From Hydrogenovibrio sp. JE_KL2 (GTDB taxonomy: Bacteria; Pseudomonadota; Gammaproteobacteria; Thiomicrospirales; Thiomicrospiraceae), in contig NZ_WBJR01000001.1 of assembly GCF_009296185.1 (NCBI RefSeq), positions 806,001 to 870,000 of the forward strand: a stretch of DNA of 64,000 nucleotides, read 5' to 3'. A program made the translations under genes and the position numbers. Below the pieces are notes generated by a model. That model saw only the letters and a list, made by a program, of their open reading frames with translations. It ran no database searches and was not told the origin of the DNA. Shown piece after piece: positions 1 through 9,772 of this stretch (position 1 is the first letter of the stretch; every line of letters starts with the position of its first letter).

Positions 1-985
1 ATTGACCAGTTTTTTGAACCTTCTTGGCAAACTTCTCAGCTTTTTCCTTGTCAATTTTCGTTTCGACTTCTTCAATCAAACTCAGGACATCGCCCATGCC
101 AAGGATGCGACCTGCCATACGGTCAGGATGGAAAGGCTCCAATGCATCGGTTTTCTCGCCCATCCCGACAAACTTGATTGGCTTACCGGTAATCTCACGA
201 ATCGACAAGGCCGCACCACCACGCGCGTCACCGTCTGTTTTGGTCAATACCACCCCTGTCAGCGGCAAGGCGTCGTTAAAGGCCTTGGCTGTGTTGGCGG
301 CATCTTGCCCTGTCATGGAGTCGACAACAAACAGGGTTTCAATCGGCTTAATGGCTTTATGCAAGCGCTGGATTTCCGACATCATTTCTTCGTCAACATG
401 CAGGCGACCCGCAGTATCGAGAATCAATACATCGGCAAATTTTCTACGTGCTTCGGCATGGGCGTTCTTTGCAATATCAACCGGGTCCTGATCCGCTGTT
501 GATGGAAAGAACATCGCACCCACCTGATCGGCAACTGTTTCCAACTGTTTGATCGCCGCAGGACGATAAACGTCGGCAGACACCACCATGACTTTTTTCT
601 TCTCGCGCTCTTGCAACCATTTGGCAAGTTTAGCAACGGTAGTGGTTTTACCCGCACCTTGCAAACCCGCCATCATGATGACCGCTGGCGGTTCAACATT
701 GAAGCTTAAAGGTTCGGCTTCGCCCCCCATGACTTCAGTCAATTGGTCACGAACGATTTTGATAAATGCTTGCCCTGGATTCAGGCTTTTGCTGACTTCT
801 TGACCTATGGCACGTGCTTGCACTTGGTCAATAAAAGATTTCACGACAGGTAAAGCAACGTCAGCCTCTAACAACGCTTTTCGCACATCACGAATTGCAT
901 CCTTGATATTGGCTTCCGTTAGCTTTCCTTGACCGGTGATATTCTTAAATGTCTGGGCTAAGCGGTCTGATAGATTGTCAAACAT
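1..985 (-). CDS. ffh: Signal recognition particle protein Ffh (GTPase), 3' part outside window
   Basis: Protein subunit of the signal recognition particle. It binds signal peptides with 4.5S RNA and delivers ribosomes to FtsY at the membrane. Translating the minus strand from ATG at 985 gives MFDNLSDRLAQ, the usual Ffh start, then the four-helix N domain and the G domain with P-loop GLQGAGKTT, DTAGRLH and the TKTDGDARGG motif. About 328 codons are in the window; the C-terminal M domain lies to the left of base 1. It is divergent from ypjD, the usual gammaproteobacterial arrangement. Identification is secure; only the 3' end is missing. Confidence 0.96.
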   Translation of the reverse strand, partial: MFDNLSDRLAQTFKNITGQGKLTEANIKDAIRDVRKALLEADVALPVVKSFIDQVQARAIGQEVSKSLNPGQAFIKIVRDQLTEVMGGEAEPLSFNVEPPAVIMMAGLQGAGKTTTVAKLAKWLQEREKKKVMVVSADVYRPAAIKQLETVADQVGAMFFPSTADQDPVDIAKNAHAEARRKFADVLILDTAGRLHVDEEMMSEIQRLHKAIKPIETLFVVDSMTGQDAANTAKAFNDALPLTGVVLTKTDGDARGGAALSIREITGKPIKFVGMGEKTDALEPFHPDRMAGRILGMGDVLSLIEEVETKIDKEKAEKFAKKVQKTGQ

Positions 986-1039
986 ACTGTCTTCCGAATA
1001 ATTAGGTTGATCTCAAAATGCATGGGATGACGCATTTTT

Positions 1040-1069
1040 TTGTCAATTTATTTTAATTTTCGCTATTAT
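1040..1069 (+). promoter_or_regulatory. Putative sigma70 promoter of ypjD
   Basis: TTGTCA at 1040-1045 and TATTAT at 1064-1069 are separated by 18 bases, a near-consensus -35/-10 pair in the ffh/ypjD divergent gap. The start codon at 1151 follows about 75 bases after the expected transcription start. Seen by eye only. Confidence 0.5.
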
Positions 1070-1150
1070 ACGGGTTTACGACTTAAATATCTAAGAAGAC
1101 AGCGACAGCCTGTCAAACAAGAAAGAAAAAAGGGATCAAGGACTCATTGC

Positions 1151-1948
1151 ATGTATACCGCTACGATTTTGTTAGCCACACTTTCCAGTCTGCTATATTT
1201 CTACACCACTTACATGCTTTGGAGACGTTTTGACACGGATACTGCGGTCGCCCAATGGCCTCGTTCAAAATTCCTGACCTTAATTGTCTTTGCAGCCATT
1301 TTCCAATTCTTGTCTTTTGCAGGAAGTCTGTATTCGGATGGCATGATTTTGTTTAGCTTCGGCACCTCTCTTTCATTGATCAGCTGGTTAGCAGTTCTTT
1401 CGTTACTGGCAACCAATCTGAATAACACCACCGAGAACTTAGGCATTTTTATCTTCCCGATTGCTGGGATTACCAGTTTAATGCCTTTTGTATCTTCGGA
1501 AGTACACCCACTCCCTACCGAGTTAGGAAGCCATGTTTTGATTTCCGTCAGCGCCTACAGCATCATGGGGCTTGCTACTGCTCAGGCGATCCTTTACTCG
1601 ACTCAAGAAAAACGCTTCCGTAAAAAAGAATTAAGCACGCTTTTCAGGAACCTACCGCCATTACAGGTAATGGAAAAGATTCTGGTTCAATTAGTGATAA
1701 TCGGTTTTGTTCTACTAAGCTTCTCGCTATTGAGCGGCGCTTTCTTTATGGAAGATATGTTCGCGCAACACCTCATCCATAAAACCTTCTTCGCAATCCT
1801 TGCTTGGCTGACTTATGGCGTGTTCTTGATTGGTCATTTCCGCTTCGGCTGGCGAGGTCAAAAAGCTGCCTACTATACGATTTGGGCTTATTTTCTGTTA
1901 ATTCTGAGTTACATCGGAACTGAAATCGTGTTGCTTAATTTGAACTAA
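1151..1948 (+). CDS. ypjD: YpjD/CcsA-like cytochrome c assembly family inner membrane protein
   Basis: Integral membrane protein of about 265 residues in the CcmC/CcsA/YpjD family, whose members handle haem or associate with cytochrome assembly. The exact role of YpjD is not settled. I see about eight hydrophobic segments and the conserved histidines of this family (one in the VHPLPTELGSHVLISV stretch, another in HKTFFAILAW near residue 200). The frame is open back to 1040, but ATG 1151 has an AAGGA about ten bases upstream and gives the family's usual length. It sits next to ffh and upstream of the CNNM-type gene, as in many gammaproteobacteria. Confidence 0.85.
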   Translation: MYTATILLATLSSLLYFYTTYMLWRRFDTDTAVAQWPRSKFLTLIVFAAIFQFLSFAGSLYSDGMILFSFGTSLSLISWLAVLSLLATNLNNTTENLGIFIFPIAGITSLMPFVSSEVHPLPTELGSHVLISVSAYSIMGLATAQAILYSTQEKRFRKKELSTLFRNLPPLQVMEKILVQLVIIGFVLLSFSLLSGAFFMEDMFAQHLIHKTFFAILAWLTYGVFLIGHFRFGWRGQKAAYYTIWAYFLLILSYIGTEIVLLNLN

Positions 1949-2066
1949 GTAATTGATTACTACAGAATAAACCCCATTTAATTCCCTAAACTTTTTGAAA
2001 AGTTCTTGATGCGACGAGTTTGTAGCCGATATAATTCCAGTTCGACTAACTACGTTATTATGAAAA

Positions 2067-3335
2067 TTGAACAGTCTCCCCTTATCCGTACTCTTTAGCA
2101 TCTTATTGCTTCTGATTATTCTATCCGCACTATTTTCCAGTTCTGAAACCAGTATGATGGCGATTAACCGCTATCGCCTGAAGCATAAAGTCAAAGAAGG
2201 TCACAAAGGCGCTATCAAAGTCGAACGACTATTGGAAAAGCCTGATCGTTTGCTTGGCGTCATCCTGCTTGGAAATAATTTCGTCAACATTTTTGCCTCC
2301 TCCATCGCGACCATTATCTTCATGCAATTATTAGGTGAAGCCGGTATTGCGCTTGCAGCAGGTATTCTGACATTGGTCATTCTGGTTTTTTCAGAAGTGG
2401 CACCAAAAACACTTGCCGCACTTTACCCTGAAAAAATCGCCTATCCAGCCGCCTATATTCTTGAGCCCCTGCTTAAAGTGCTATCGCCATTAGTTTGGAT
2501 GGTGAACTTTCTGGCGAACGGGTTTTTGCGCCTATTTGGCGTTAAGGTCAAGGAAGAAGCTTCCGACAACCACGCACTAAGCCAAGAAGAGCTTCAAACG
2601 CTTATCAACGAAGCGACTGGAAAGCTACCGGTTGAATACCGCAATATGCTGAATGGCATTATGCAGCTTGAAAACATCACCGTTGAAGATGTCATGATTC
2701 CAAAGCAGGACATCTATGGCATTGATGTAAACGAGTCCATTGAAGAGATTACCAAGCGCATTGTGAAATCGCCTTATACGCGCATTCCTGTGTACCGTGA
2801 CAATATAGATGAAGAGTTGATTGGTGTCGTTAACATCAAAAAGCTCCTGCCGATTATCGCCAAGAACAATATTACCCTGAAAGATTTGGTTAAAACCGCT
2901 CGCCCAGGCTACTTCATTCCTGAGACAACGACACTTAATATCCAATTGGCAAACTTTAATGAAAACAAGCGCCAGATGGCGCTGATTGTTGACGAATACG
3001 GCAACTTGCAAGGTTTGTTGACCATGGAAGATTTGCTGGAAGAAATCGTCGGTAAACTCAGCACAGATAAACGTACCAAAAGCGAATTGAATGCCGAAAT
3101 AAATGAAGACGGTTCCATCACATTTGATGCCTCAGAATTTATTCGCGACATCAATAAGGCTTTCAACTTCGAGTTACCCACAGGTGGCCCTAAAACACTT
3201 AATGGTTTGATTCAAGAGGAACTTGAAACACTACCAGGTGTAGGCACTTGCTTAAAAGTGGGTGGTTACTGTTTGGAAGTGGTTGAAACGTCAAAACACA
3301 CGATTGAAAAAGTCAAAATACACTTACCGGATTAA
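2067..3335 (+). CDS. HlyC/CorC (CNNM) family transporter, CorB/YfjD-like
   Basis: Membrane protein of 422 residues. The N-terminal DUF21/CNNM membrane domain (residues 1-170) has the SSSETSMMAINRYRLKHK motif at the end of the first helix. A tandem CBS pair (about 200-320) and a C-terminal CorC_HlyC domain (about 340-420) follow. CNNM/CorB proteins are linked to magnesium efflux. There is no ATG near the family start: an in-frame stop lies at 2061, so TTG at 2067 is the best start although no Shine-Dalgarno is visible. A TATAAT lies at 2040-2045. The inositol monophosphatase gene follows after two bases, so the two are probably co-transcribed. Confidence 0.88.
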   Translation: MNSLPLSVLFSILLLLIILSALFSSSETSMMAINRYRLKHKVKEGHKGAIKVERLLEKPDRLLGVILLGNNFVNIFASSIATIIFMQLLGEAGIALAAGILTLVILVFSEVAPKTLAALYPEKIAYPAAYILEPLLKVLSPLVWMVNFLANGFLRLFGVKVKEEASDNHALSQEELQTLINEATGKLPVEYRNMLNGIMQLENITVEDVMIPKQDIYGIDVNESIEEITKRIVKSPYTRIPVYRDNIDEELIGVVNIKKLLPIIAKNNITLKDLVKTARPGYFIPETTTLNIQLANFNENKRQMALIVDEYGNLQGLLTMEDLLEEIVGKLSTDKRTKSELNAEINEDGSITFDASEFIRDINKAFNFELPTGGPKTLNGLIQEELETLPGVGTCLKVGGYCLEVVETSKHTIEKVKIHLPD

Positions 3336-3337
3336 AT

Positions 3338-4147
3338 ATGTCTAACCACCCTTTTTCTGACGCTTCCCAGTGGGAAAAACTTAAAACCGGCATTATTGAT
3401 TTAGCCAAACAAGAAATCCTACCTCGTTTCGAGAAGATCAGCGCGGAAGTCAAAAAAGATGGCTCTCTTCTCACAGAGGCCGATCTTGAAATGCAGAAAA
3501 AGACCAAAAGCTTTCTATATGACAATTGGCCTGAATTTGCATTTTTAGGCGAAGAATCAACACGCGAAGAACAGGTAAATGCACTTCAATCCGATATTGG
3601 ATGTTGGATTCTTGATCCAGTCGACGGCACCAGCAACTTTGCCAGTGGTATTCCGGTATTCACCGTTTCGCTTGCGTTGGTTGTGCAAGGTAAGACTGTC
3701 ATGGGTTTGGTGTATGATCCAAGCAGAGATGAAATGTTTGCTGCACGCTTAGGCATGGGGGCGGAACTTAATGGCAAGCAGTTTAGTGCTGACACGCCAA
3801 AAGAAAAAATGAAGCAGTGCATTGGTCTGATTGACTTCAAACGCTTACCTGCCGAACTTTCCATCAAGATCATTCAAGACAATCCTTATGCTTCGCAACG
3901 TAGCATTGGCTCTGTCGCATTGGACTGGTGTTGGGTGGCTTATGGTCGCGGGCAACTCTATTGCCACGGTGCGCAAAACATTTGGGATTATGCAGCTGGC
4001 TATTTAATTCTCAACGAAGCGGGTGGAAAAAGCAGCACTCTGACAGGTGAAGATGTTTTCGTCACCGAAGTGGTAAAACGCTCTGCTGTTGCTGCGACTA
4101 CACCTGCGCTCTTTAGCGAATGGAAAACCTACTTGCTTGGCAATTAA
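3338..4147 (+). CDS. Inositol monophosphatase family protein
   Basis: Magnesium-dependent, lithium-sensitive-type phosphatase of 269 residues. Family hallmarks are visible: the GEES metal-binding motif near residue 71, DPVDGTSNF near residue 95 and WDYAAG near residue 217. Substrates in this family include inositol-1-phosphate, PAP (CysQ) and histidinol phosphate, and the sequence alone does not decide between them. It starts two bases after the CNNM gene stop, indicating one transcript. It converges on the kinase gene, leaving only ten bases between their stop codons and no visible terminator. Confidence 0.88.
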   Translation: MSNHPFSDASQWEKLKTGIIDLAKQEILPRFEKISAEVKKDGSLLTEADLEMQKKTKSFLYDNWPEFAFLGEESTREEQVNALQSDIGCWILDPVDGTSNFASGIPVFTVSLALVVQGKTVMGLVYDPSRDEMFAARLGMGAELNGKQFSADTPKEKMKQCIGLIDFKRLPAELSIKIIQDNPYASQRSIGSVALDWCWVAYGRGQLYCHGAQNIWDYAAGYLILNEAGGKSSTLTGEDVFVTEVVKRSAVAATTPALFSEWKTYLLGN

Positions 4148-4157
4148 CGTCGTTACA

Positions 4158-6410
4158 CTAGCCCCAGGTATCCAGCACTCGCCCTAGGTCGGACAAGTTG
4201 ATAGGCTTGGTTAAAAAGTCATTCATCCCGACTTCAAAGACTGCTTTTTGTGCGGACTCAAAAGCATTGGCAGTCAACGCGATAATCGGAATGGTAGAAA
4301 TATCACCATCTAGACCACGAATCACTTTAGCAGCTTCAATACCATCCATCTCCGGCATGTTCAAATCCATTAGCACCAAATCAAACTTCTGACCGCCTTT
4401 TAAGGCATCTACGGCTTCTAAACCATTCTCGGCGATAACGGATGTATGCCCCAACTTTTTCAAAATGGCTTGAATCAACATTTGGTTGGTCTGATTATCT
4501 TCTGCCACCAAAATAGATAGATGCTTAGCTTTTTTCATATTTTCTTGAGAGGCTTGCTCTCCTAAAGTATTCTGAGCCGTCGCTTCAGCATCTATCATAA
4601 GCGGAACTTCAAACCAAAAGGTCGTGCCCTTACCTATCTCACTATTAACACCAATTGAACCGCCCATCAAATCCACAATTTTTTGGCAAATCAACAGCCC
4701 TAGTCCTGTTCCACCATATTTTCTGTTAATGGAGCTCTCCGCTTGAACATACTCGTTGAAGAGTTTTTGCTTCTGCTCTGGTGTAATACCTATCCCGGTA
4801 TCGGACACCTCAAAACGCACAAACATAGGATTATTCCGCGTAGACTTGGAAATCTTAAGCGTGATGCCGCCTTTTTCGGTAAATTTCGAGGCATTATTGA
4901 TGAGATTTAATAGCACCTGACGCAGTCTAGCGGCATCACCTTTGCGATTAATAGGCAAAGCGGGATCAATCTGTAAGTCCAGATACAAACGTTTCTCTTG
5001 CACCATATGCTGATTCATTTTGGTGACAATTTCGACTAGCTGGGTCAAGTCAAACGGAATCTCTTCTAGTTCGAGTTTTTGGGCTTCCATCTTACTTAAA
5101 TCAAGCACATCGTTAATGAGATTCAGCAAATGAACACCTGAGTGATGAATCATTTCAATTTGAGAACGATATTCTTCATCAAATTCATTCATCATCAGCA
5201 GTTGCGCACCGCCAATAACGGAGTTAAGCGGCGTGCGTATTTCATGACTCATAATGGAAAGAAAGTCCGCCTTGGCTTTCAGTGCTTGCTCTGCAACATC
5301 CTTGGCATCAATCAGCTTGGATTCGGCATCCTTTTGATGGGTGATATCAACCAAAAAGCCCAGTATCCAAGTTTGCTGATAATCATCCACTTTAATATTG
5401 ATTGGCCCCTTTCCTCTCAGGAACCATTTGCAATTCTCATTACCCCCAACCTGGCAGATTTTTTCTTCTTTAATGGTGATTTTACGAGAACGGCTGGTAT
5501 CAACATCCTCTTCATGCTGTTGCCTGGCCTGTTGGGGTGGCAAAAACTCAAAGTCCGTTTTCCCGATGATTTTTTTACGACTGTACCCCAGTTCAATTTC
5601 GGCTTGATGACTGAAGAAACGATAGCATCCATTCTCGTCCTTAACATAAATACTGATTGGAAGACTGTCGAGAATTTGCACAATCAACTGCTCTCTGGTC
5701 TTCAATGTCTGCTCAATCGCTTTCCTTTCGCTGATATTGTGTAGTGTCGCAATCATATGTGTGAGCTGGCCATCATCTTTGTCCGAAACAGCCTTAGCCG
5801 TCATCGCCAACCATATGTACTCACCAAAAATATTCTTGAATCGAAACTCTAGGTCGAATGCCCATGAGACTTCAAAATGAGCCTGAATCGTTTCCAATAC
5901 ACGGTTCTGATCTGATGGATGAATTCGGTCAATAAACTGTCCAAATTCATGACCTAACACCGAATAGTCGATAGTGCAGATCTCGTAAAAACTTTGGGTA
6001 TAGTGGATATGTTTTGTTTTTAAATCTAGCTCTAGCCTGCAGGTCTGAGAGGTATCCAACATCATTTCATGTATGGATTTATGTGAACGCTTTGTATCGG
6101 ACTCACGAACATTACCGAAGAAGAATTGCGCCAATAAACCTTCTCCCATCTCCGTGACGAAGAAACGGCAAGGCTGAACATTCTCTTTTAAATGATGGGT
6201 AAATGAAGTCGGTGCAGAGTGAGAGAAAGCTTGGATGATCTGAAGCTTGAGATCGACATCTTCATTCAAATCATAATCATCCCATAAGGCATCCGCTGCT
6301 TTATTTTGCCAGACGACAAACAAATTAAGGTCATCGTCCTTTTCAATATAGGCCGCCGCGATCGGTAAATCGCTAAAGTCTATCGACATTTGATCCAAAG
6401 CATTTGTCAT
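4158..6410 (-). CDS. Hybrid sensor histidine kinase with PAS domains and a receiver
   Basis: Cytoplasmic sensor of 750 residues without clear membrane helices. Order: a weak PAS-like N-terminus; PAS/PAC at about 115-230 (ends HNISERKAIEQ); a second PAS at about 240-365; HisKA with SHEIRTPLNS near 390; an HATPase domain with NLINNASKF, DTGIGI and GGTGLGL; and a receiver at about 632-748 with AEDN, phospho-acceptor D in LVLMDLNMPEMDG and K in LTKPI. There is no HPt domain, so a partner phosphotransferase must be elsewhere. The signal is unknown. An 18-bp repeat (5445-5462) lies inside the coding region and encodes KICQVGG in the last PAS domain. Confidence 0.9.
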   Translation of the reverse strand: MTNALDQMSIDFSDLPIAAAYIEKDDDLNLFVVWQNKAADALWDDYDLNEDVDLKLQIIQAFSHSAPTSFTHHLKENVQPCRFFVTEMGEGLLAQFFFGNVRESDTKRSHKSIHEMMLDTSQTCRLELDLKTKHIHYTQSFYEICTIDYSVLGHEFGQFIDRIHPSDQNRVLETIQAHFEVSWAFDLEFRFKNIFGEYIWLAMTAKAVSDKDDGQLTHMIATLHNISERKAIEQTLKTREQLIVQILDSLPISIYVKDENGCYRFFSHQAEIELGYSRKKIIGKTDFEFLPPQQARQQHEEDVDTSRSRKITIKEEKICQVGGNENCKWFLRGKGPINIKVDDYQQTWILGFLVDITHQKDAESKLIDAKDVAEQALKAKADFLSIMSHEIRTPLNSVIGGAQLLMMNEFDEEYRSQIEMIHHSGVHLLNLINDVLDLSKMEAQKLELEEIPFDLTQLVEIVTKMNQHMVQEKRLYLDLQIDPALPINRKGDAARLRQVLLNLINNASKFTEKGGITLKISKSTRNNPMFVRFEVSDTGIGITPEQKQKLFNEYVQAESSINRKYGGTGLGLLICQKIVDLMGGSIGVNSEIGKGTTFWFEVPLMIDAEATAQNTLGEQASQENMKKAKHLSILVAEDNQTNQMLIQAILKKLGHTSVIAENGLEAVDALKGGQKFDLVLMDLNMPEMDGIEAAKVIRGLDGDISTIPIIALTANAFESAQKAVFEVGMNDFLTKPINLSDLGRVLDTWG
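5445..5462 (+). repeat. DUS-like 18-bp repeat, copy 1 (inside kinase gene)
   Basis: CCCAACCTGGCAGATTTT, an exact match to the repeat consensus derived from this window, preceded by two more C bases. The word lies on the plus strand within the minus-strand kinase gene, so it is read there as AAAATCTGCCAGGTTGGG and encodes part of KICQVGG. Confidence 0.85.
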
Positions 6411-6474
6411 AGGAATTTTTTCTTATCTTTTTGTTTATTCTAACCGAATTGCCGACAAATATTAAAAGCTTCGG

Positions 6475-7839
6475 CTAAAGCAGCTCGAGAGCCTCTGACA
6501 GTCGACTTACAGGGTAGATTTTCATGCCAGAAACAGGCTCTTTCGGCGCATTTGCCGCAGGGATGATCGCTCGTTTAAAACCATGCTTGGCCGCCTCAAA
6601 AATGCGTTCCTGTCCACTTGCTACCGGGCGAATCTCACCTGAAAGCCCCACTTCGCCAAATACTACCAAATCTTCCGGCAGTGCTTTATTGCGTAGACTG
6701 GAAACAACAGCCGACAATACGGCTAAATCGGCACTGGTTTCATTAACTTTCACCCCGCCGACCACATTGACATATACATCCTGATCGGACGCCTGAACTC
6801 CTGCATGCCTATGCAAAACGGCAAGCAGCATCGACATACGATTATTATCAAAGCCAACGGTGACCCGTTTTGGCGAACCATACGGAGAATCATCAACCAA
6901 TACCTGAATTTCAATCAGCAAAGGTCGAGAGCCCTCCCAAACGACCATCACGACAGAACCGGGAGAAACCACTTCTCCTCTCGATAAAAAAATGGCCGAT
7001 GGGTTTTTGATTTGTTTCATACCCTTTTCGGTCATGGCAAAGACACCTAGCTCGTTGACCGCGCCAAAACGATTCTTAATTGCCCTTAGCGTTCTAAAAC
7101 GGCTATCTGATTGCCCCTCTAGGAACAATACCGTATCGACAATATGCTCCAACACTCTTGGGCCAGCGACCTCTCCCGACTTGGTAACATGCCCAACCAA
7201 GAAAATCATAATGTTGTTTTGTTTGGCAAAACGCGTGAGATAAGCGGCCGTCTCTCTAACTTGAGAAACACCACCTGCAGCACTGGAAACTTCTGAATGC
7301 TGTAACGTCTGGATCGAATCAACAATCATCACTTTAGGCTTTTCATTACTCGCCGCCTCGGCGATGAGCTCTACATCGGTTTCAGAATAGAGCTTTAGAC
7401 TCTGATCAGGCAAGCCCATGCGTTTAGCACGCATTGCGACTTGTTGAAGTGACTCTTCTCCCGTCACATAAAGCACCGACATATTTTGACTCAGATGGCA
7501 AGACACCTGTAATAATAAAGACGACTTACCAACCCCCGGATCCCCACCTATCAACACAACAGAGCCGGAAACGACGCCGCCGCCCAAAACCCGATCCAAC
7601 TCTTCAATGGAAGACGAAAAGCGCGGAACTTCATCCAAGCTGACATCATTTATGACTTTGATTTCGGAACTTTGTTCCCCCGCATAGCCCAACTGACGCT
7701 TGCCACTTGTTTTTTGCGTGCCTAGCTTTATTTCTTTAAGCGTATTCCACTCTCCGCAAGCAACACATTGTCCCTGCCATTGTGAATGTTCAGCACCACA
7801 TTCGGTACAAACGTAAGCCGATTTCGATTTCTTTGCCAT
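6475..7839 (-). CDS. radA: DNA repair protein RadA
   Basis: RecA-like branch-migration helicase involved in recombination and natural transformation, 454 residues. An N-terminal four-cysteine zinc finger (CTECGAEHSQWQGQCVACGEW, residues 11-31), Walker A GGDPGVGKSS near residue 100, the RadA-specific KNRFG motif near 257 and a C-terminal Lon-protease-like domain are all visible. Length matches the family (E. coli 460). It lies between petC and the kinase gene, 65 bases upstream of the latter. Confidence 0.97.
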   Translation of the reverse strand: MAKKSKSAYVCTECGAEHSQWQGQCVACGEWNTLKEIKLGTQKTSGKRQLGYAGEQSSEIKVINDVSLDEVPRFSSSIEELDRVLGGGVVSGSVVLIGGDPGVGKSSLLLQVSCHLSQNMSVLYVTGEESLQQVAMRAKRMGLPDQSLKLYSETDVELIAEAASNEKPKVMIVDSIQTLQHSEVSSAAGGVSQVRETAAYLTRFAKQNNIMIFLVGHVTKSGEVAGPRVLEHIVDTVLFLEGQSDSRFRTLRAIKNRFGAVNELGVFAMTEKGMKQIKNPSAIFLSRGEVVSPGSVVMVVWEGSRPLLIEIQVLVDDSPYGSPKRVTVGFDNNRMSMLLAVLHRHAGVQASDQDVYVNVVGGVKVNETSADLAVLSAVVSSLRNKALPEDLVVFGEVGLSGEIRPVASGQERIFEAAKHGFKRAIIPAANAPKEPVSGMKIYPVSRLSEALELL

Positions 7840-7851
7840 AAACTTCTTCTT

Positions 7852-7880
7852 GAAAATAAAAAGCCCGCATCAGCGGGCTT
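7852..7880 (-). terminator. Rho-independent terminator of the petABC operon
   Basis: On the minus strand AAGCCCGC-TGAT-GCGGGCTT is followed by TTTATTTT, seven bases after the petC stop. An 8-bp GC-rich stem with a U-rich tail is a textbook terminator and separates petC from radA. Confidence 0.9.
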
Positions 7881-7886
7881 TATCAT

Positions 7887-8537
7887 TTAGTGTTTAATAT
7901 CTCGCCAATATTCTTTCTTCAATAGATAAGTAATGATAAAGAATATAAACAAGAACAACATCACTTTCCAGCCAAGAGATTCTCTTTTCACCTTGATAGG
8001 CTCACCGACATATTCCAAGAAATTGGTGATATCGGCAACGTCCTGATTAAATTGTTCTTTGGTCGAATAACGTTGAACACCTTCCAAGACATTGGGCATA
8101 ACAGTTCCATGAAGGACTTTGTTATCCCACGTCTTAGTCTTTTTATCGTACTCAAAACCTTTCAAAAAAGTGTAGATATAATCAGGACCTTTTAGACGAG
8201 CCATCAAAGACAAATCTGGAACATGTGTTCCCAGCACTTCCATATCAACACCTGGCAACATACGAGTCATCACATCATCTACAGGCTTTGCTTGTCCATA
8301 AGCCATCTTCTTGACGATTTCGTCATCTGTCCACCCCAAATCACGCGCAATACGGTTATAACGCATGTACTTGATTGAATGGCACGCCATACAATAGTTT
8401 GAGAACAAAATTGCACCTCTTTGCAGAGAAGCTTTATCCTTGAGGTTAATCGGAGCCTTTTCCAGCTCAACACCATGAACGGCAGCTACGGAAACAAACG
8501 GCAGGATAAATAATAACAATCCAAATAGTTTTTTCAT
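7887..8537 (-). CDS. petC: Ubiquinol-cytochrome c reductase, cytochrome c1
   Basis: Periplasmic c1 subunit of the bc1 complex, passing electrons from the Rieske protein to soluble cytochrome c. The 216 residues start with a signal peptide (MKKLFGLLLFILPFVSVAAVHG), bear a single CMACH haem site near residue 49, a methionine-ligand region (about 130-165) and a C-terminal membrane anchor (VMLFLFIFFIITYLL). The start overlaps the petB stop by one base (TAATG), indicating translational coupling. It is last in petA-petB-petC and followed by a terminator. Confidence 0.96.
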   Translation of the reverse strand: MKKLFGLLLFILPFVSVAAVHGVELEKAPINLKDKASLQRGAILFSNYCMACHSIKYMRYNRIARDLGWTDDEIVKKMAYGQAKPVDDVMTRMLPGVDMEVLGTHVPDLSLMARLKGPDYIYTFLKGFEYDKKTKTWDNKVLHGTVMPNVLEGVQRYSTKEQFNQDVADITNFLEYVGEPIKVKRESLGWKVMLFLFIFFIITYLLKKEYWRDIKH

Positions 8538-9772
8538 TAGCTTACCCTCTCTGGAACTGGCTTTGTCTTCTCAGATACCGAAGTAAACGGCAAGATAATA
8601 AAGAACAAGAAATAAGTTGCAGTGAAGATTCTTGCTAACTTGGTCAACTCTGGTGACGCCGGCTGTGTTCCCAACCAACCCAAAACCAAGAAACTGATTA
8701 CAAACATTGTTAATAAAGCTTTATATGAAGCACCTCTATAGCGGATAGACTTCACTTTACAGCGATCTAACCAAGGCATAGCAAACAGAACGGCAATAGA
8801 CCCCCCCATCGCGATAACGCCCATCAATTTATCTGGGATCGCTCTCAAAATTGCATAGAACGGTGTGAAATACCATACTGGCGCAATATGATCAGGTGTC
8901 TTCAACGGGTTTGCCGGCTCAAAGTTTGGCGGTTCCAAGAAGAACCCTCCACCTTCAGGCATATAGAACACAACGAATGCAAAGAAGAACAAGAACACAA
9001 TGGCTCCCATACTGTCTTTGATAGTGTAATAAGGATGGAAAGCAATACCGTCAATCGGCAAGCCTTTGTCGTTTTTGTATTTCTTGATTTCAACACCGTC
9101 AGGGTTGTTCGACCCAACTTGATGAAGTGCAACGATATGCATAAACACCAGAACAATCAAAACCAAAGGCAAGGCGATAACATGCAATGCAAAGAAACGG
9201 TTCAAGGTAGCATCGGAAATAATGAAATCTCCTCTTACCCATGTTGCCAAATCATGCCCAATCACCGGAATGGCTCCGAATAGAGAGATGATTACCTGAG
9301 CTCCCCAATAAGACATTTGCCCCCAAGGTAACAAATATCCCATGAAAGCTTCAGCCATCAATACTAGGAAAATAAACATCCCCAGAATCCAGACTAGCTC
9401 TCTTGGCTCTTTATAGGAACCGTATAACAAACCTCTCATCATGTGAAGATAAATAACAATAAAGAATGCTGATGCGCCTGTAGAATGCATATAGCGAATC
9501 AACCAACCCCAGTCGACATCACGCATGATGTATTCAATAGAGTTAAAAGCTTCGGCAGCACTTGGCTTATAACTCATGGTCAACCAAATACCGGTAATGA
9601 ACTGGTTTACCAACACCAATAGTGCTAAGGATCCGAAGAAATACCAGAAGTTGAAGTTCTTTGGCGCGTAATACTCACCAACGTGAGCATTCCAAGTGCT
9701 TACCAAAGGGTAACGTCTATCAATCCAAGCTAAGATAGAGTTCTTAGGTCTTTCATGTGTAGCGTTTGACAT
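8537..9772 (-). CDS. petB: Ubiquinol-cytochrome c reductase, cytochrome b
   Basis: Core membrane subunit of complex III, 411 residues with eight predicted helices and two b-haems. The haem-ligand histidine pairs lie in the second and fourth helices (RYMHSTGASAFF, YLHMMRGLLYG; RFFALHVIALPLVL, FMHIVALHQVG), and the Qo-site PEW-type loop appears as PVWYFTPFYA. Start and stop overlap its neighbours by one base each, so the three pet genes are one coupled operon. Confidence 0.97.
   Translation of the reverse strand: MSNATHERPKNSILAWIDRRYPLVSTWNAHVGEYYAPKNFNFWYFFGSLALLVLVNQFITGIWLTMSYKPSAAEAFNSIEYIMRDVDWGWLIRYMHSTGASAFFIVIYLHMMRGLLYGSYKEPRELVWILGMFIFLVLMAEAFMGYLLPWGQMSYWGAQVIISLFGAIPVIGHDLATWVRGDFIISDATLNRFFALHVIALPLVLIVLVFMHIVALHQVGSNNPDGVEIKKYKNDKGLPIDGIAFHPYYTIKDSMGAIVFLFFFAFVVFYMPEGGGFFLEPPNFEPANPLKTPDHIAPVWYFTPFYAILRAIPDKLMGVIAMGGSIAVLFAMPWLDRCKVKSIRYRGASYKALLTMFVISFLVLGWLGTQPASPELTKLARIFTATYFLFFIILPFTSVSEKTKPVPERVS

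Noticed and set aside
2060-2098. Twelve-codon frame starting ATG at 2060, overlapping the start of the CNNM gene
   Set aside because: Could be a leader peptide, but there is no ribosome site and no codon signal; the TTG at 2067 in the other frame explains the protein start.
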